From GCA-002712045 sp028112705 (lineage in GTDB: Bacteria > Pseudomonadota > Alphaproteobacteria > Rhodobacterales > Rhodobacteraceae), in contig JAOGYN010000001.1 of the NCBI GenBank assembly GCA_028112705.1, forward strand, positions 124,001 through 188,000: a stretch of 64,000 nt of DNA, in the 5' to 3' direction. Made by a program: the position numbers and the translations under genes. Each line of letters starts with the position of its first letter. Within the stretch, counting starts at the first letter, position 1. This document shows positions 7,325 to 15,811 of this stretch, piece after piece. The notes below the pieces were generated by a model. It ran no database searches. It was not told the origin of the DNA and was given only the letters and a program-made list of their open reading frames with translations.

Positions 7325-8215
7325 ATGTATAAATTAATTGCCTTAGGATTTATATTAATTGGGGCTGCCTGGACGCAGTGGGTTCTGCAATTAGGATTGG
7401 AGTTAAGCTGCGCCTCATCCATCCAAAGTTGTCTTGACAAAGAAATGCTTTACTTCGGGCCCTCTGTATTATTCCTTATTATAGCTATTCTCTCACTCAT
7501 TCTTGATCGTAAAAAGAATAAGCTTCCAGCTTTAAACAAGGTGGCGTTATCACCAGAGATAATAGTTCAAGAGGTTAAGGTTGTAGCGAAGAAAAGGCAC
7601 GGAGATGCATTGACTGTAATTGAATACAGTAAGGTAGCAGCCAAAGCTTGGCGAGAAGCTCAAGAACTACCCATGGAGCAGCAGGAAGAGTTTTTAGATA
7701 AACTAGACCTCAATCCAAAAGGAGACGCTGAGGCTCTCTTAAAATCAATTAAGGACGCGTATTACGCAACAGTAAACCATTACGATAATCAGGAGGCGAA
7801 TGACGCATTTGCACTTGCAAAGACCATTGGTGAAGATGTGGTGACTGAATTTGAACGTGTCTACGACTTAATGGGTGATACTATTCAACCCATGGAAATA
7901 CTCGAAAAGATCGTTAGTAAATTTTACGGCGCATTAAGTGCACAATCGGTAAGCCAGGTTGACCAGGCACTTCTTGGTAAAGATTACTGGTCTCTTAAAT
8001 CTGCTTGGGAGAATATGGGTTATTCGATCTCTAGTTCCAATCAAGTTTTAACGAGGCCAAATGGCACAACTGCAAAAGTTAAAACCCTCCAAGATTTATT
8101 AACGTTTACTGAAATGGAAAAAGAGTTACTCTCAGATAAATTAAACTCAATTTCCAGAACCACTAACCTAAATAAAGTGATAATCAAAAAGGAGGGCAAA
8201 AATGTATTACTATGA
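7325..8215 (+). CDS. Hypothetical membrane protein with long cytosolic domain
   Basis: A 296-residue protein with two N-terminal membrane helices (LIALGFILIGAAWTQWVLQL and YFGPSVLFLIIAILSLIL) joined by a short loop with two cysteines, then a basic stop-transfer (DRKKNK) and about 230 mostly helical, charged cytosolic residues. The middle (residues about 90-215) reads as a helical bundle; the end looks like a small mixed domain (ISSSNQVLTRPNGTTAKVKT). Not recognised. It overlaps the next 43-residue ORF by 14 bases, suggesting that the two are made together. Confidence 0.5.
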   Translation: MYKLIALGFILIGAAWTQWVLQLGLELSCASSIQSCLDKEMLYFGPSVLFLIIAILSLILDRKKNKLPALNKVALSPEIIVQEVKVVAKKRHGDALTVIEYSKVAAKAWREAQELPMEQQEEFLDKLDLNPKGDAEALLKSIKDAYYATVNHYDNQEANDAFALAKTIGEDVVTEFERVYDLMGDTIQPMEILEKIVSKFYGALSAQSVSQVDQALLGKDYWSLKSAWENMGYSISSSNQVLTRPNGTTAKVKTLQDLLTFTEMEKELLSDKLNSISRTTNLNKVIIKKEGKNVLL

Positions 8216-8333
8216 TGTATGCGAGCCAGGATATTGGTGGGTTACCACTGCAATTGAGGTGGTATTTGTTTTAACTATATTAGCCTTAATTTTATGGATT
8301 ATTAAATTAGGCATAGGAATTCGTACAAAATGA
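8202..8333 (+). CDS. 43-residue single-helix membrane protein
   Basis: The ATG is preceded by a very strong ribosome-binding site (AAGGAGGG, 5-base gap). The peptide has a short N-terminal tail with one cysteine (MYYYDVCEPGYWW), one membrane helix (VVFVLTILALILWIIKLGI) and a basic end (RTK). It overlaps the end of the 296-residue gene by 14 bases in another frame, so coupled expression is likely. The strong initiation site argues that it is real despite its size. Function unknown; a subunit of the preceding membrane protein is one option. Confidence 0.5.
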   Translation: MYYYDVCEPGYWWVTTAIEVVFVLTILALILWIIKLGIGIRTK

Positions 8334-8376
8334 CTTCAAAGAATAAGATCTAATCTCAAATCAGACTAGGATTAAG

Positions 8377-9789
8377 ATGCAATTATCGAAAACTAATTTT
8401 CTACAATATTTAAATTGTGCTAAATCTCTATGGTTACTGAAGCACAAGCCAAGATTATATCCCCATCAGACAGTTTCTAATTACGAAGAAAAGTTAGCTC
8501 AGGAGGGGTATGAGGTTCAGAAATTAGTTGAAGGGCATCTTCTTCAAGATGATAGCGCGGTTAAATACTCGTTTAATAAAGTTTATAAAACAAATCAGGG
8601 GCTATACGCAGAAGCAGATATCATCCAGCAAAATGATGACGGGACAGTAAATATTTATGAGGTGAAGTCATCTTCATCCGTCTCAAAGGCACACTTAATA
8701 GACGCAACATTCCAGACAATCGTCTTGGAGAGATCTGGGATAATTGTGAAATCCATCTACATAGTTCACTTAAATAAAGAGTATGTCAGAAGTGATATTT
8801 TGAATGTTGGTGAAATGATGTCATTCTCAACAGTAACAGAGCAAGTGCGCAACATAATTGATGAAACAGCTGTGGAAGTAGATTGTGCAATTAGGCTTTT
8901 AGAACAAGCCGAGATTGATGAGACAAGCTGCTCATGCCTTAAGCTGAGTAAATCGCACCACTGCGCCAGTTTTGATTATTTCAACCCAGGCATACCAAAG
9001 CCATCAATATATAATTTACCTCGTATCCATAAAAATAAGATTTTGTTATTTTCCAGTGAACGGCGGTTTGATCTCAATGATATTGATGAGAGTGAGGTCT
9101 CTGGAAATCAACTTAGTGTCCTTCAAGCGGCAAAGACTAATAGCCCAGTCATAAATGAGAGTGTCCTAGAAAAGTTTTATGAGCAGGTAAGGTATCCTCT
9201 GTACTTTTTGGATTATGAAACATTTAGCTCAGCAATTCCACTTCTCGACGGAGTGAAACCTTATGCCCATATCCCGTTTCAATTTTCTCTACATATAATA
9301 CCGAGTGAGGGCAGTGAAGAACTCCACCACTTTGAGTATCTTGCTGATGGTGCAGATCTGCCAATAGAGATGATTGAAGAGATGCAGAGTTGTATTGGTT
9401 CAACAGGTTCACTGGTTTCCTGGCATAAATCATTTGAGAATACGCGCAACAAAGAGATGGCAATACTATATCCTGACAAGCTTGATTTTTTAAATGATAT
9501 TTCTTTGCGAATGATTGATCTCGAAGATCTATTTAAGGGAGGTTATGTAGATATTGCTTTTGGTGGATCCACTTCAATAAAAAAAGTTTTGCCCGTTATA
9601 GTTCCAGAACTTTCTTATGATAATATGGAGGTGGCAAATGGTACGGATGCTATGGAAGCTTTCACACGTATGTTAGAAATGCCTGAAGGATCTGACCGGA
9701 AAAAACTTAAGAAAGATATGTTAGAATATTGCGAGCTAGATACATTGGCTATGGTAAGAATTTTTCAAAAAATGAAAGCATATATTTAA
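8377..9789 (+). CDS. DUF2779 protein: Cas4-like plus DEDD-type nuclease domains
   Basis: A 470-residue protein with two nuclease-like halves. The N-terminal half has the RecB/Cas4 pattern: an early cysteine (C14), D81, then E95-V-K97 as a PD-(D/E)XK core, and a later cysteine cluster C185, C187 and C196 that with C14 could hold an Fe-S cluster. The C-terminal half begins with FLDYETF (D279, E281) and ends with YCELDTLAM (D455), as in DnaQ-like exonucleases. I recall this layout as DUF2779. Such proteins have no settled role; a part in DNA processing or defence of the element is plausible inference. Confidence 0.75.
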   Translation: MQLSKTNFLQYLNCAKSLWLLKHKPRLYPHQTVSNYEEKLAQEGYEVQKLVEGHLLQDDSAVKYSFNKVYKTNQGLYAEADIIQQNDDGTVNIYEVKSSSSVSKAHLIDATFQTIVLERSGIIVKSIYIVHLNKEYVRSDILNVGEMMSFSTVTEQVRNIIDETAVEVDCAIRLLEQAEIDETSCSCLKLSKSHHCASFDYFNPGIPKPSIYNLPRIHKNKILLFSSERRFDLNDIDESEVSGNQLSVLQAAKTNSPVINESVLEKFYEQVRYPLYFLDYETFSSAIPLLDGVKPYAHIPFQFSLHIIPSEGSEELHHFEYLADGADLPIEMIEEMQSCIGSTGSLVSWHKSFENTRNKEMAILYPDKLDFLNDISLRMIDLEDLFKGGYVDIAFGGSTSIKKVLPVIVPELSYDNMEVANGTDAMEAFTRMLEMPEGSDRKKLKKDMLEYCELDTLAMVRIFQKMKAYI

Positions 9790-9943
9790 ATTTCTTAATT
9801 TTTAGTTACTTCAGGGGTGATGAAATAATATTTAATAGAGCCTCCCAAAACACCTAAATTTACTCTATGATTGTTGATATTATCTTAGGTTTCTCTCTGG
9901 GGCGAAAGTTCCCAAAAGATTACCTGATAATCGGAGGTTGTAG

Positions 9944-10540
9944 ATGGGTGGATACGGATCAGGCCGGCACAGTGACCAACTCAAAATTGAGGAATGCGCT
10001 TCGCTAGACGCCAACCAGTTGCGCAGAGATGGCTGCCTGAACAACGGTTGGAACGGTACGTGTAGATGGTCCCACAACGACGTGGAAGTGGGTTCTGTTG
10101 GTCTACGTATGTCAGCAGATCACCTGCATCTTACTTACCGATCAAGGGGTCCCAGGCGGGAATGGGAGGAAGTAGATCAGCCAGTTCTAATAGAGCGTGT
10201 GTCCTGTCCCTTTGGTGGCTGGCGACCCTACTTCAGGTGTAGATGTAATAGGCGTGTGGTGAAGCTGTATTCAGCTGGTCGGCTCTTCCTGTGTCGTCAC
10301 TGCTATAACTTACCATACTCCAGTAAGAATGAAGGTTTCTGGGATCGATCCCTGCGTCAACGAGACAAGCATCGGGTGCGACTGAGTGGCAATGCGTCTA
10401 CCGAGGCCTTTGAGGCTCTCAAGCCTAAGGGAATGTGGTGGAGAACCTACCACCGCCTTCATGAGTGCGCACAGGCTGCTGAGCGGCGAGCTGATGACGG
10501 CTTTATAATGGCTGCTAGGCTGTTGTTGAAGATGGGGTGA
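9944..10540 (+). CDS. Zinc-ribbon protein of the MGGYGSGR family
   Basis: A 198-residue protein starting MGGYGSGRH, an opening I recall from many short hypothetical proteins on mobile elements. Cysteines C88, C99, C101, C117 and C120 lie in a pattern fit for one or two zinc sites (FRCRCNRR and FLCRHCYNLPY), and the C-terminus is rich in arginine. The gene is clearly richer in G+C than its AT-rich neighbours, with matching codon choice, so it is likely a recent arrival. A GGAGG site lies 8 bases before the ATG. Nucleic-acid binding is a guess from the zinc ribbon and basic residues. Confidence 0.65.
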   Translation: MGGYGSGRHSDQLKIEECASLDANQLRRDGCLNNGWNGTCRWSHNDVEVGSVGLRMSADHLHLTYRSRGPRREWEEVDQPVLIERVSCPFGGWRPYFRCRCNRRVVKLYSAGRLFLCRHCYNLPYSSKNEGFWDRSLRQRDKHRVRLSGNASTEAFEALKPKGMWWRTYHRLHECAQAAERRADDGFIMAARLLLKMG

Positions 10541-10664
10541 ATAGCGTGATTCAACTAATGTTGGTCGCCCGGTTTGGGCTGTGGGTTAATATTAGATTTA
10601 GAAGCGGTGCATTTACTGAGCAAATTTTCACACAGTGTTCCGCTACGTCTTAAATTTAACAGAA

Positions 10665-11300
10665 TTACCAATCTGATTTTGGAACCAGGATGCATTTTTC
10701 TTCTGAATTGGCTGGCCAATACCAAATTGAAAAAAAAGGATTACTTTTTACGTTCATTCCGTGAACCTTGTAAGATTCATTAAATACGACGCTACCAGCG
10801 GATTTCTCTTGCCAATCAAGATTTTCAAACCGCCATTGTGTGCCATTTGTTAGATTTAAATATAATTCAGGGGTTTCATGTTTGTGATCTTTATAAAAAA
10901 TATTTGGTTCTAATAAAAACAGACCTAATCTACATTGGTCGGATTTGAAGATTCCATGTTCTGGGCCAATTAGTTCAGAATTCATATTCCCTTCAAGATA
11001 ATCTTTGCCAATTTTTGAATCTTTGTCATAAAATATTCCGTTATCTATATTCCATTTTAATTTAGGTAAGGCTCTATTTAATAATTGGTTAATTCTCAAA
11101 AGAGGTCTGGCTTCGATCGATAGCATAGCATCTTGAAGAGCTCTTAATTTTGGGGGTGTATTTGGCTTTTGAAATTTGTAGTTGTTACGTTCAAGTGAAA
11201 CATGTTTCAGTATAGTCAGAAGTTCTGGGTCAAATTTACTTTCAATATTCTTTTCAAAATAATTAATTATTTCTAAAATAAGGTTTTTTACTAACTGCAT
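10665..11300 (-). CDS. dddQ: DddQ-like DMSP lyase (cupin)
   Basis: A 211-residue cupin that would cleave dimethylsulfoniopropionate to dimethyl sulfide and acrylate. The core ELIGPEHGIFKSDQCRLG resembles the DddQ block that I recall as ELFGPTGHFHSTQLRG. Candidate metal ligands are H141, E145, Y147 and H180; their spacing is nearly that remembered for DddQ (H125, E129, Y131, H163). H139 is an additional cupin histidine. There is no signal peptide, so it should be cytosolic. It is transcribed alone, towards the GC-rich gene. Another DddL/Q/W-like cupin function cannot be excluded. Confidence 0.7.
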   Translation of the reverse strand: MQLVKNLILEIINYFEKNIESKFDPELLTILKHVSLERNNYKFQKPNTPPKLRALQDAMLSIEARPLLRINQLLNRALPKLKWNIDNGIFYDKDSKIGKDYLEGNMNSELIGPEHGIFKSDQCRLGLFLLEPNIFYKDHKHETPELYLNLTNGTQWRFENLDWQEKSAGSVVFNESYKVHGMNVKSNPFFSIWYWPANSEEKCILVPKSDW

Positions 11301-11632
11301 TTAACAATCCCACGCTAAAACTATTTTTGGAGTTTATATAAATCAAACGCAAATGTTAATTACTTTTTAGTGACTTTAAATTTGAATATCTTGATCATTG
11401 ATACTGTTGCAATGCTAGTTCTTCACTACATAATCGATCGCAGTCTCACCATCTTTTTGCCAACCAATAATTCCATCTGATAGATGTGAAACATTAGTAA
11501 AATCTAACTGATTTAATGGGCTAAACTGGGTCATTCAGCTGATGTTGGTCGTCGGGTTCAGCCTGAATTAAAGCCTATTGAAACTAAACTTATCGATGTA
11601 TTGCTTATACCTAACTGTGATCATTTTATTTA
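11301..11632. other. Intergenic stretch upstream of the DMSP lyase gene
   Basis: No supported gene. It must contain the promoter of the minus-strand lyase gene, but no clear -35/-10 pair stands out. A short phrase, CAGCTGATGTTGGTCG at about 11537, resembles CAACTAATGTTGGTCG near 10553, so the two flanks of the lyase gene share a small repeat. Confidence 0.4.
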
Positions 11633-11736
11633 GGCGACATACGACACCCCTAAGGGGTGTGTCGTGTCGTGTCGCTAAACAAAGTTATATGATTTGGAGA
11701 CAAAAGTAGATGTCGCCTTTATGTCGCCGTGTCGCC
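11633..11736. other. Candidate replication origin: TGTCGCC iterons and hairpin
   Basis: The heptamer TGTCGCC occurs at 11711, 11722 and 11730, with an inverted copy GGCGACA at 11633 and three overlapping GTGTCG units at 11659-11674. Between them is a hairpin with stem ACACCCC and GGGGTGT and loop TAA (11644-11660). The cluster overlaps the last codons of the primase-helicase gene. Repeats and a hairpin beside a primase-helicase are typical of P4-type or plasmid origins, but binding is not shown. Confidence 0.5.
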
Positions 11737-13467
11737 AAAGCTATAAATATCGTTCTTAACTTCCAAATATTTCTTTACCACAAGGGATTTTCTCGTTCGA
11801 CGAAATGCCGTATCCTTGGATTTAATGTTGTCGCCGGTGTGTCTCTCCATAAAATATGGACGCCACTCATCTAGGCTAACTTGGGTTTTACCTTTAATAC
11901 ATTCATTGAACGCCTCAAAGGCAATACTCTCATTTGGGGATAATGGTTTCCTACCTAAAGTACTTGACACAGGCACTAGCTCTAAGAAGAGAGAGTCGTC
12001 GCATGGAACCTTAACAAATTGCATTTTTTCAGGGGTAGGGGCGTCCTTCATTTTCTGGAACTTTACGGTAATGTCATCTTTACCAATTGCCTCAACAATT
12101 AGTTCTGCATCGGCTGCTGCAAATAGTGCGGATGACCCTCGGGCCCTTGTCGTGTTATTGTGACCGGTGTGATGGATAAGCAAGATTGTGCATTTATATT
12201 TTACAATCAGCTCACCACAGCCCTCAATGAATAACCCCATATCTTTTGAGCTATTTTCGTCAGCACCTCCAGTAGCTCGGGCGAGGGTATCAACAACTAT
12301 CATTTTTGGGGTTCCACGAAGCCTGACGATCTCGTCAAGTTCTGACTGTAATTCCCTGAAAGTCTCTGCATTGGTCATATTTACTGCGCGGTCAGATATA
12401 TAAAAATCTAAGTCAGTTTTCTTTATTCCGTTTTTAACACACCAAGCATCGACCCTGCCAGGTATCCCGCGGTGACCCTCGCCATTAATACTAACGACTA
12501 GACCCTTTTCAACAGTTCTATCATTGTAAGGAGCTCCCGATGCAATACAGAGCGCAATACCAAGTGCTACGAAGCTCTTTCCTGCGCCCGACGCCCCAAT
12601 AACCATGATTTGTGCGCAACTCTCAATCATGCCCGGTATGAGGTATTCTGGCGCTTTAAACTCAATATCAGATATACGTGTGAGTAGCTTACTCTTAGGT
12701 AATATGAGTGTTTTTAGTAATTGCTTAGTTTCCACTGAACCTTGTTCTTGAAACACGTCATTCCAGTCCTGTCCATTTTTTGGTGGAAGGGCGTAAGGTA
12801 ATTTGGATTTTTCAGCCGCCTTAATACCGTCAGGGTCATTATCTGCAGCCACAATGTGTGTCTTTTCTGGATATTTATCTCTGTAATGCTTCGTTACTTC
12901 AGGTAAATTACCTGCATCTAATGCGAATACGACGGCTTTTCCCGTTGATTGGTAGACAGAAACGGCAGTGGCGTAGCCTTCAGCATAGAAAAACGTGTCA
13001 CTGTTTGGGTCTCCAATTAAGGCGGATGCACCTTTCTTCTTCATCCCATGTGTAAATTTCTTAGTGCCGTCTGGTGAAATTGTCTGTTGCCCAACTTTCA
13101 GTCCGTCTGCAGAGTAAATATCAATTACGACGTCATTTCCATCTTTTTTAGCGTCAATTAGCTCGATGCCCTTGCGTTGGTCGTAAGACTTAAAAAAAGT
13201 ATTTTTATTTTCAGTTGATGTATTATTGTCAAAACTCTGTTTTCTATCAATAAAACTATTGGGAAAGAGAATTTCTGATATTTTCTTGAAGTCACCACAC
13301 TTCCTACAGTGAGCTTTAATATCTCCTTTATACTCATTGATCCAAAACCTATCTTTTCCCCCGCAGTTAGGGCAGGCGCCGTGCCATTCGCCCTTTGATG
13401 TTTCCTTTAAGTTACAGTCGGCTATAATGCGGGGGGAGTGTTCATTCCATTTTCTATTAAATGACAT
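11719..13467 (-). CDS. Primase-helicase (zinc finger, Toprim, RecA-like ATPase)
   Basis: A 582-residue replication protein. An N-terminal zinc finger (C32, C35, C54, C57) of P4-primase type is followed by a Toprim domain (AEGYATA with E163; AADNDPDG with D209 and D211), then a RepA/RecA-like ATPase (Walker A GASGAGKS with K297; Walker B IVVDT ending at D393; LLIHHTGH). It would unwind and prime element DNA. The small AlpA gene lies just upstream and the candidate iterons overlap the 3' end, which together suggest a self-contained replication module. Confidence 0.88.
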   Translation of the reverse strand: MSFNRKWNEHSPRIIADCNLKETSKGEWHGACPNCGGKDRFWINEYKGDIKAHCRKCGDFKKISEILFPNSFIDRKQSFDNNTSTENKNTFFKSYDQRKGIELIDAKKDGNDVVIDIYSADGLKVGQQTISPDGTKKFTHGMKKKGASALIGDPNSDTFFYAEGYATAVSVYQSTGKAVVFALDAGNLPEVTKHYRDKYPEKTHIVAADNDPDGIKAAEKSKLPYALPPKNGQDWNDVFQEQGSVETKQLLKTLILPKSKLLTRISDIEFKAPEYLIPGMIESCAQIMVIGASGAGKSFVALGIALCIASGAPYNDRTVEKGLVVSINGEGHRGIPGRVDAWCVKNGIKKTDLDFYISDRAVNMTNAETFRELQSELDEIVRLRGTPKMIVVDTLARATGGADENSSKDMGLFIEGCGELIVKYKCTILLIHHTGHNNTTRARGSSALFAAADAELIVEAIGKDDITVKFQKMKDAPTPEKMQFVKVPCDDSLFLELVPVSSTLGRKPLSPNESIAFEAFNECIKGKTQVSLDEWRPYFMERHTGDNIKSKDTAFRRTRKSLVVKKYLEVKNDIYSFGDTAT

Positions 13468-13492
13468 TTTATCAATACCTTATATATATCTA

Positions 13493-13690
13493 TTAATCTA
13501 AATTTCGGTGATTTAAGCGCTGGTCAAGCCAGTCGTGAACTTCGGATTGAAGCCAGGCCACTCTATTTTCACCTAGACGGATACGTTTTGGGAATTTGCC
13601 TTTACCCTCTAGGCGCCGGATGTGGCTAGATGAGTAGGGTACAATATCTAATACTTGCGTTAATCGTATGAATTTTTCATGGGTCTGCAT
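13493..13690 (-). CDS. AlpA-family transcriptional regulator
   Basis: A 65-residue helix-turn-helix protein of the MerR/AlpA fold, with IRLTQVLDIVPYSSSHIRRLEGKGKFPKRIRLGENRVAWLQSEV-type layout ending in DWL. Such proteins switch on integrase and excision genes in P4-like elements, and this one lies between the integrase block and the primase gene on the same strand. About 25 bases separate it from the primase gene, so the two are probably one transcript. Confidence 0.85.
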   Translation of the reverse strand: MQTHEKFIRLTQVLDIVPYSSSHIRRLEGKGKFPKRIRLGENRVAWLQSEVHDWLDQRLNHRNLD

Positions 13691-13869
13691 GGTGTTTCCT
13701 TCACAGTTATAGTCATGAAGGCAACTTAAAGAACTAGATAAAGTGTGTCACAGGGGGGAAACTCGAAAGGACTATTTTGGGGAATGTTTAATGTTTTTTA
13801 ACGAATATTTCATCAATAAACGTCCTTGATGAGAAAATACGAAAATAGCGTTAATTCACTGGAAAATAA

Positions 13870-14496
13870 CTATTTTTTCTTTATAAGTCGGCGAATTGCC
13901 TCATCTACACTAACTTTTTCTAGTTCTAATTTCGTAAATATTAATGTTAAAATTTTGTGCATTGGTAAAATTTCACCGTCATCCCACTCGCGCCTAATTG
14001 TTTTTCCCGTTACTAAGGCGTAGGCCGCCGCTACAAACGAAACCAATACATCAATTCTTTCTTTACGTGGTCGACCTATTTTATAAGCCCCAGTTGGTAG
14101 ATTGTAGGTTTCCTTATCGCTTAGAATTGAGCCCTTTAAAATTCTTCTTCTTATATCTTTTGTATATAGGTCTAGATCTTCTTTATTTTTAACATTTGGG
14201 AGAGGCGGCAAAGGTGAAAAGCGTTCGAGAAATTCAATAGTAGTAGGGTTTAACTGCTTAATTTTATCTACCAAGGCTGAATCTACTTTCTTTTTTAAAT
14301 CTACTTTCTTTGTTAAATGTCCAAGTTCTCTAAGCTCCATTTGAACTAACTTCGGTTCATCTAATTCTTGATAAATTTCGAGTGCAACTTCAATTCTTTT
14401 TAAAAATTCCTTAAACCTTCCCTCAGGGATCAATGGCTGCATTTGTTCTAACTCAGAAGAATTAAACGTGATTGTATTTTGCTTTTTCTCACTCAT
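13870..14496 (-). CDS. Hypothetical protein overlapping the integrase gene
   Basis: A 208-residue, mostly helical and charged protein without membrane segments or signal peptide. It contains a lysine-rich stretch (LTKKVDLKKKVD) and ends LEKVSVDEAIRRLIKKK. Its start overlaps the stop of the integrase gene by 8 bases, so it is co-translated with the integrase. I do not recognise the family; given its place it may assist recombination, segregation or regulation of the element, but that is inference. Confidence 0.6.
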   Translation of the reverse strand: MSEKKQNTITFNSSELEQMQPLIPEGRFKEFLKRIEVALEIYQELDEPKLVQMELRELGHLTKKVDLKKKVDSALVDKIKQLNPTTIEFLERFSPLPPLPNVKNKEDLDLYTKDIRRRILKGSILSDKETYNLPTGAYKIGRPRKERIDVLVSFVAAAYALVTGKTIRREWDDGEILPMHKILTLIFTKLELEKVSVDEAIRRLIKKK

Positions 14497-15652
14497 CGGC
14501 TTGAGACTGATTTGTCAGATTTTCAAGATAGTCACCCCAGGCTTGCAATGCCTCGCGCCGTTGCTCTAGATACTCCCCACGCTGATATATGGCTGCTACA
14601 CCCTTAACTGCGCCACTCACATGGTTTAAAACTTTATCAATGACTACTGGCGGTATCTGTAATTTTTCTGTCGTGTACGTGGCAAAACTTCTACGGAGAT
14701 CGTGAAACCTCCAGTTATCGACACCGCTTAGCAGATCGATACGTTTTTTCGCCTTGGAGAACCCTGACACAGGTCTTACGCCATTCGTACTAAATAAGAA
14801 GCTTTGATCTTTGACTCTTGGTAGCGATCTTAAAATTTGAATTGCCTGGGTGGATAGGTGAATTTGATGAGGTCTGCTATTCTTAGTTCTGTTGGACGGG
14901 ATCGACCAGATTTGCTCTTCAAGTGATATTTCATCCCAAGTAACTTCGGAAACCTCCTTCAGTCTCGCACCAGTCAACATAAGTAACTTTAGTATAGCTC
15001 CCCAAGGGTAATTTAAGTTACCTTCAATAGTCCAAAGGCTTAAAAGCTCACCAACATCCAAGACCCTGTCTCTACTAATCTCTCCGGTGTTCGCTTTAAT
15101 TGATAGAGCGGGGGACACCTCGAGAATATCTCTCTCCACACACCAATTAAAAAATCTCTTCAGAAATGCTAAAATACGGTTTGCGGCAACTGGACTTCCA
15201 CCGTCTGTGATTTGATCAATTAACTTAATAATGTCTTGTTTCTTTATTTCGTCTAATTTTCGACCTGAGAAAACTGGACTGACGTGACGCTTGATTGCTG
15301 TCTTAACCTGCTCAACACTTTTGTTTTTGGATTGATCTCTCTTAATCCACTCTGCGACTATTGTATCGAACGTATCATTACCTTGGCTTGTATTCCCCTT
15401 AGACATCTTCAAGAGAACCTCGGGAGCCCGCAGACGGGCATCGGCAAGGCCTACTTCGGGATAACGTCCAAATGTAGTGCGTAACATCTTTCCATTAAAC
15501 CTACGCATTATAAACCAGCTCTTTGTCCCTGATGGCGCTATACGGACCCCAAGCCCACGCACACTCGCATCAAACATATCATATCGAGCAGTGGCCTTGG
15601 CTGCTTTTTTAATGGCGAGTTCAGTTAAAGGTCGATTTACAAGCTTGGGCAT
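14489..15652 (-). CDS. P4-type tyrosine integrase
   Basis: A 387-residue site-specific recombinase with the N-terminal arm-binding domain of P4-like integrases (RGLGVRIAPSGTKSW and TTFGRYPEVGLADAR) and a complete catalytic set: R230 in TGAR, K257, H317 and R320 in HDLRR, H344 in LNH, and the nucleophile Y356 in AAIYQR. It should catalyse integration and excision at tRNA-Asn. Three GGGTTACA repeats lie between its start and attR. It is transcribed leftwards into the element and overlaps the next gene. Confidence 0.95.
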   Translation of the reverse strand: MPKLVNRPLTELAIKKAAKATARYDMFDASVRGLGVRIAPSGTKSWFIMRRFNGKMLRTTFGRYPEVGLADARLRAPEVLLKMSKGNTSQGNDTFDTIVAEWIKRDQSKNKSVEQVKTAIKRHVSPVFSGRKLDEIKKQDIIKLIDQITDGGSPVAANRILAFLKRFFNWCVERDILEVSPALSIKANTGEISRDRVLDVGELLSLWTIEGNLNYPWGAILKLLMLTGARLKEVSEVTWDEISLEEQIWSIPSNRTKNSRPHQIHLSTQAIQILRSLPRVKDQSFLFSTNGVRPVSGFSKAKKRIDLLSGVDNWRFHDLRRSFATYTTEKLQIPPVVIDKVLNHVSGAVKGVAAIYQRGEYLEQRREALQAWGDYLENLTNQSQADE

Positions 15653-15662
15653 TTTACTCTGT

Positions 15663-15692
15663 GGGTTACATACGGGTTACATACGGGTTACA
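15663..15692 (+). repeat. Recombinase arm-type repeats, right (GGGTTACA x3)
   Basis: Three GGGTTACA copies start at 15663, 15674 and 15685, exactly 11 bases (about one helical turn) apart, directly before the integrase start. They probably bind the integrase arm domain and may also mask its promoter. Confidence 0.6.
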
Positions 15693-15811
15693 AAAAGCTT
15701 ACGCTTGGAGGAGAGCCGATGCAACCCCACGGCACATTATAGTCAAGTATATATGGTTAAAAGTGCTAATAATAAAATCTCATAAAACCCCATAAAACAT
15801 GGGAGCATGTA

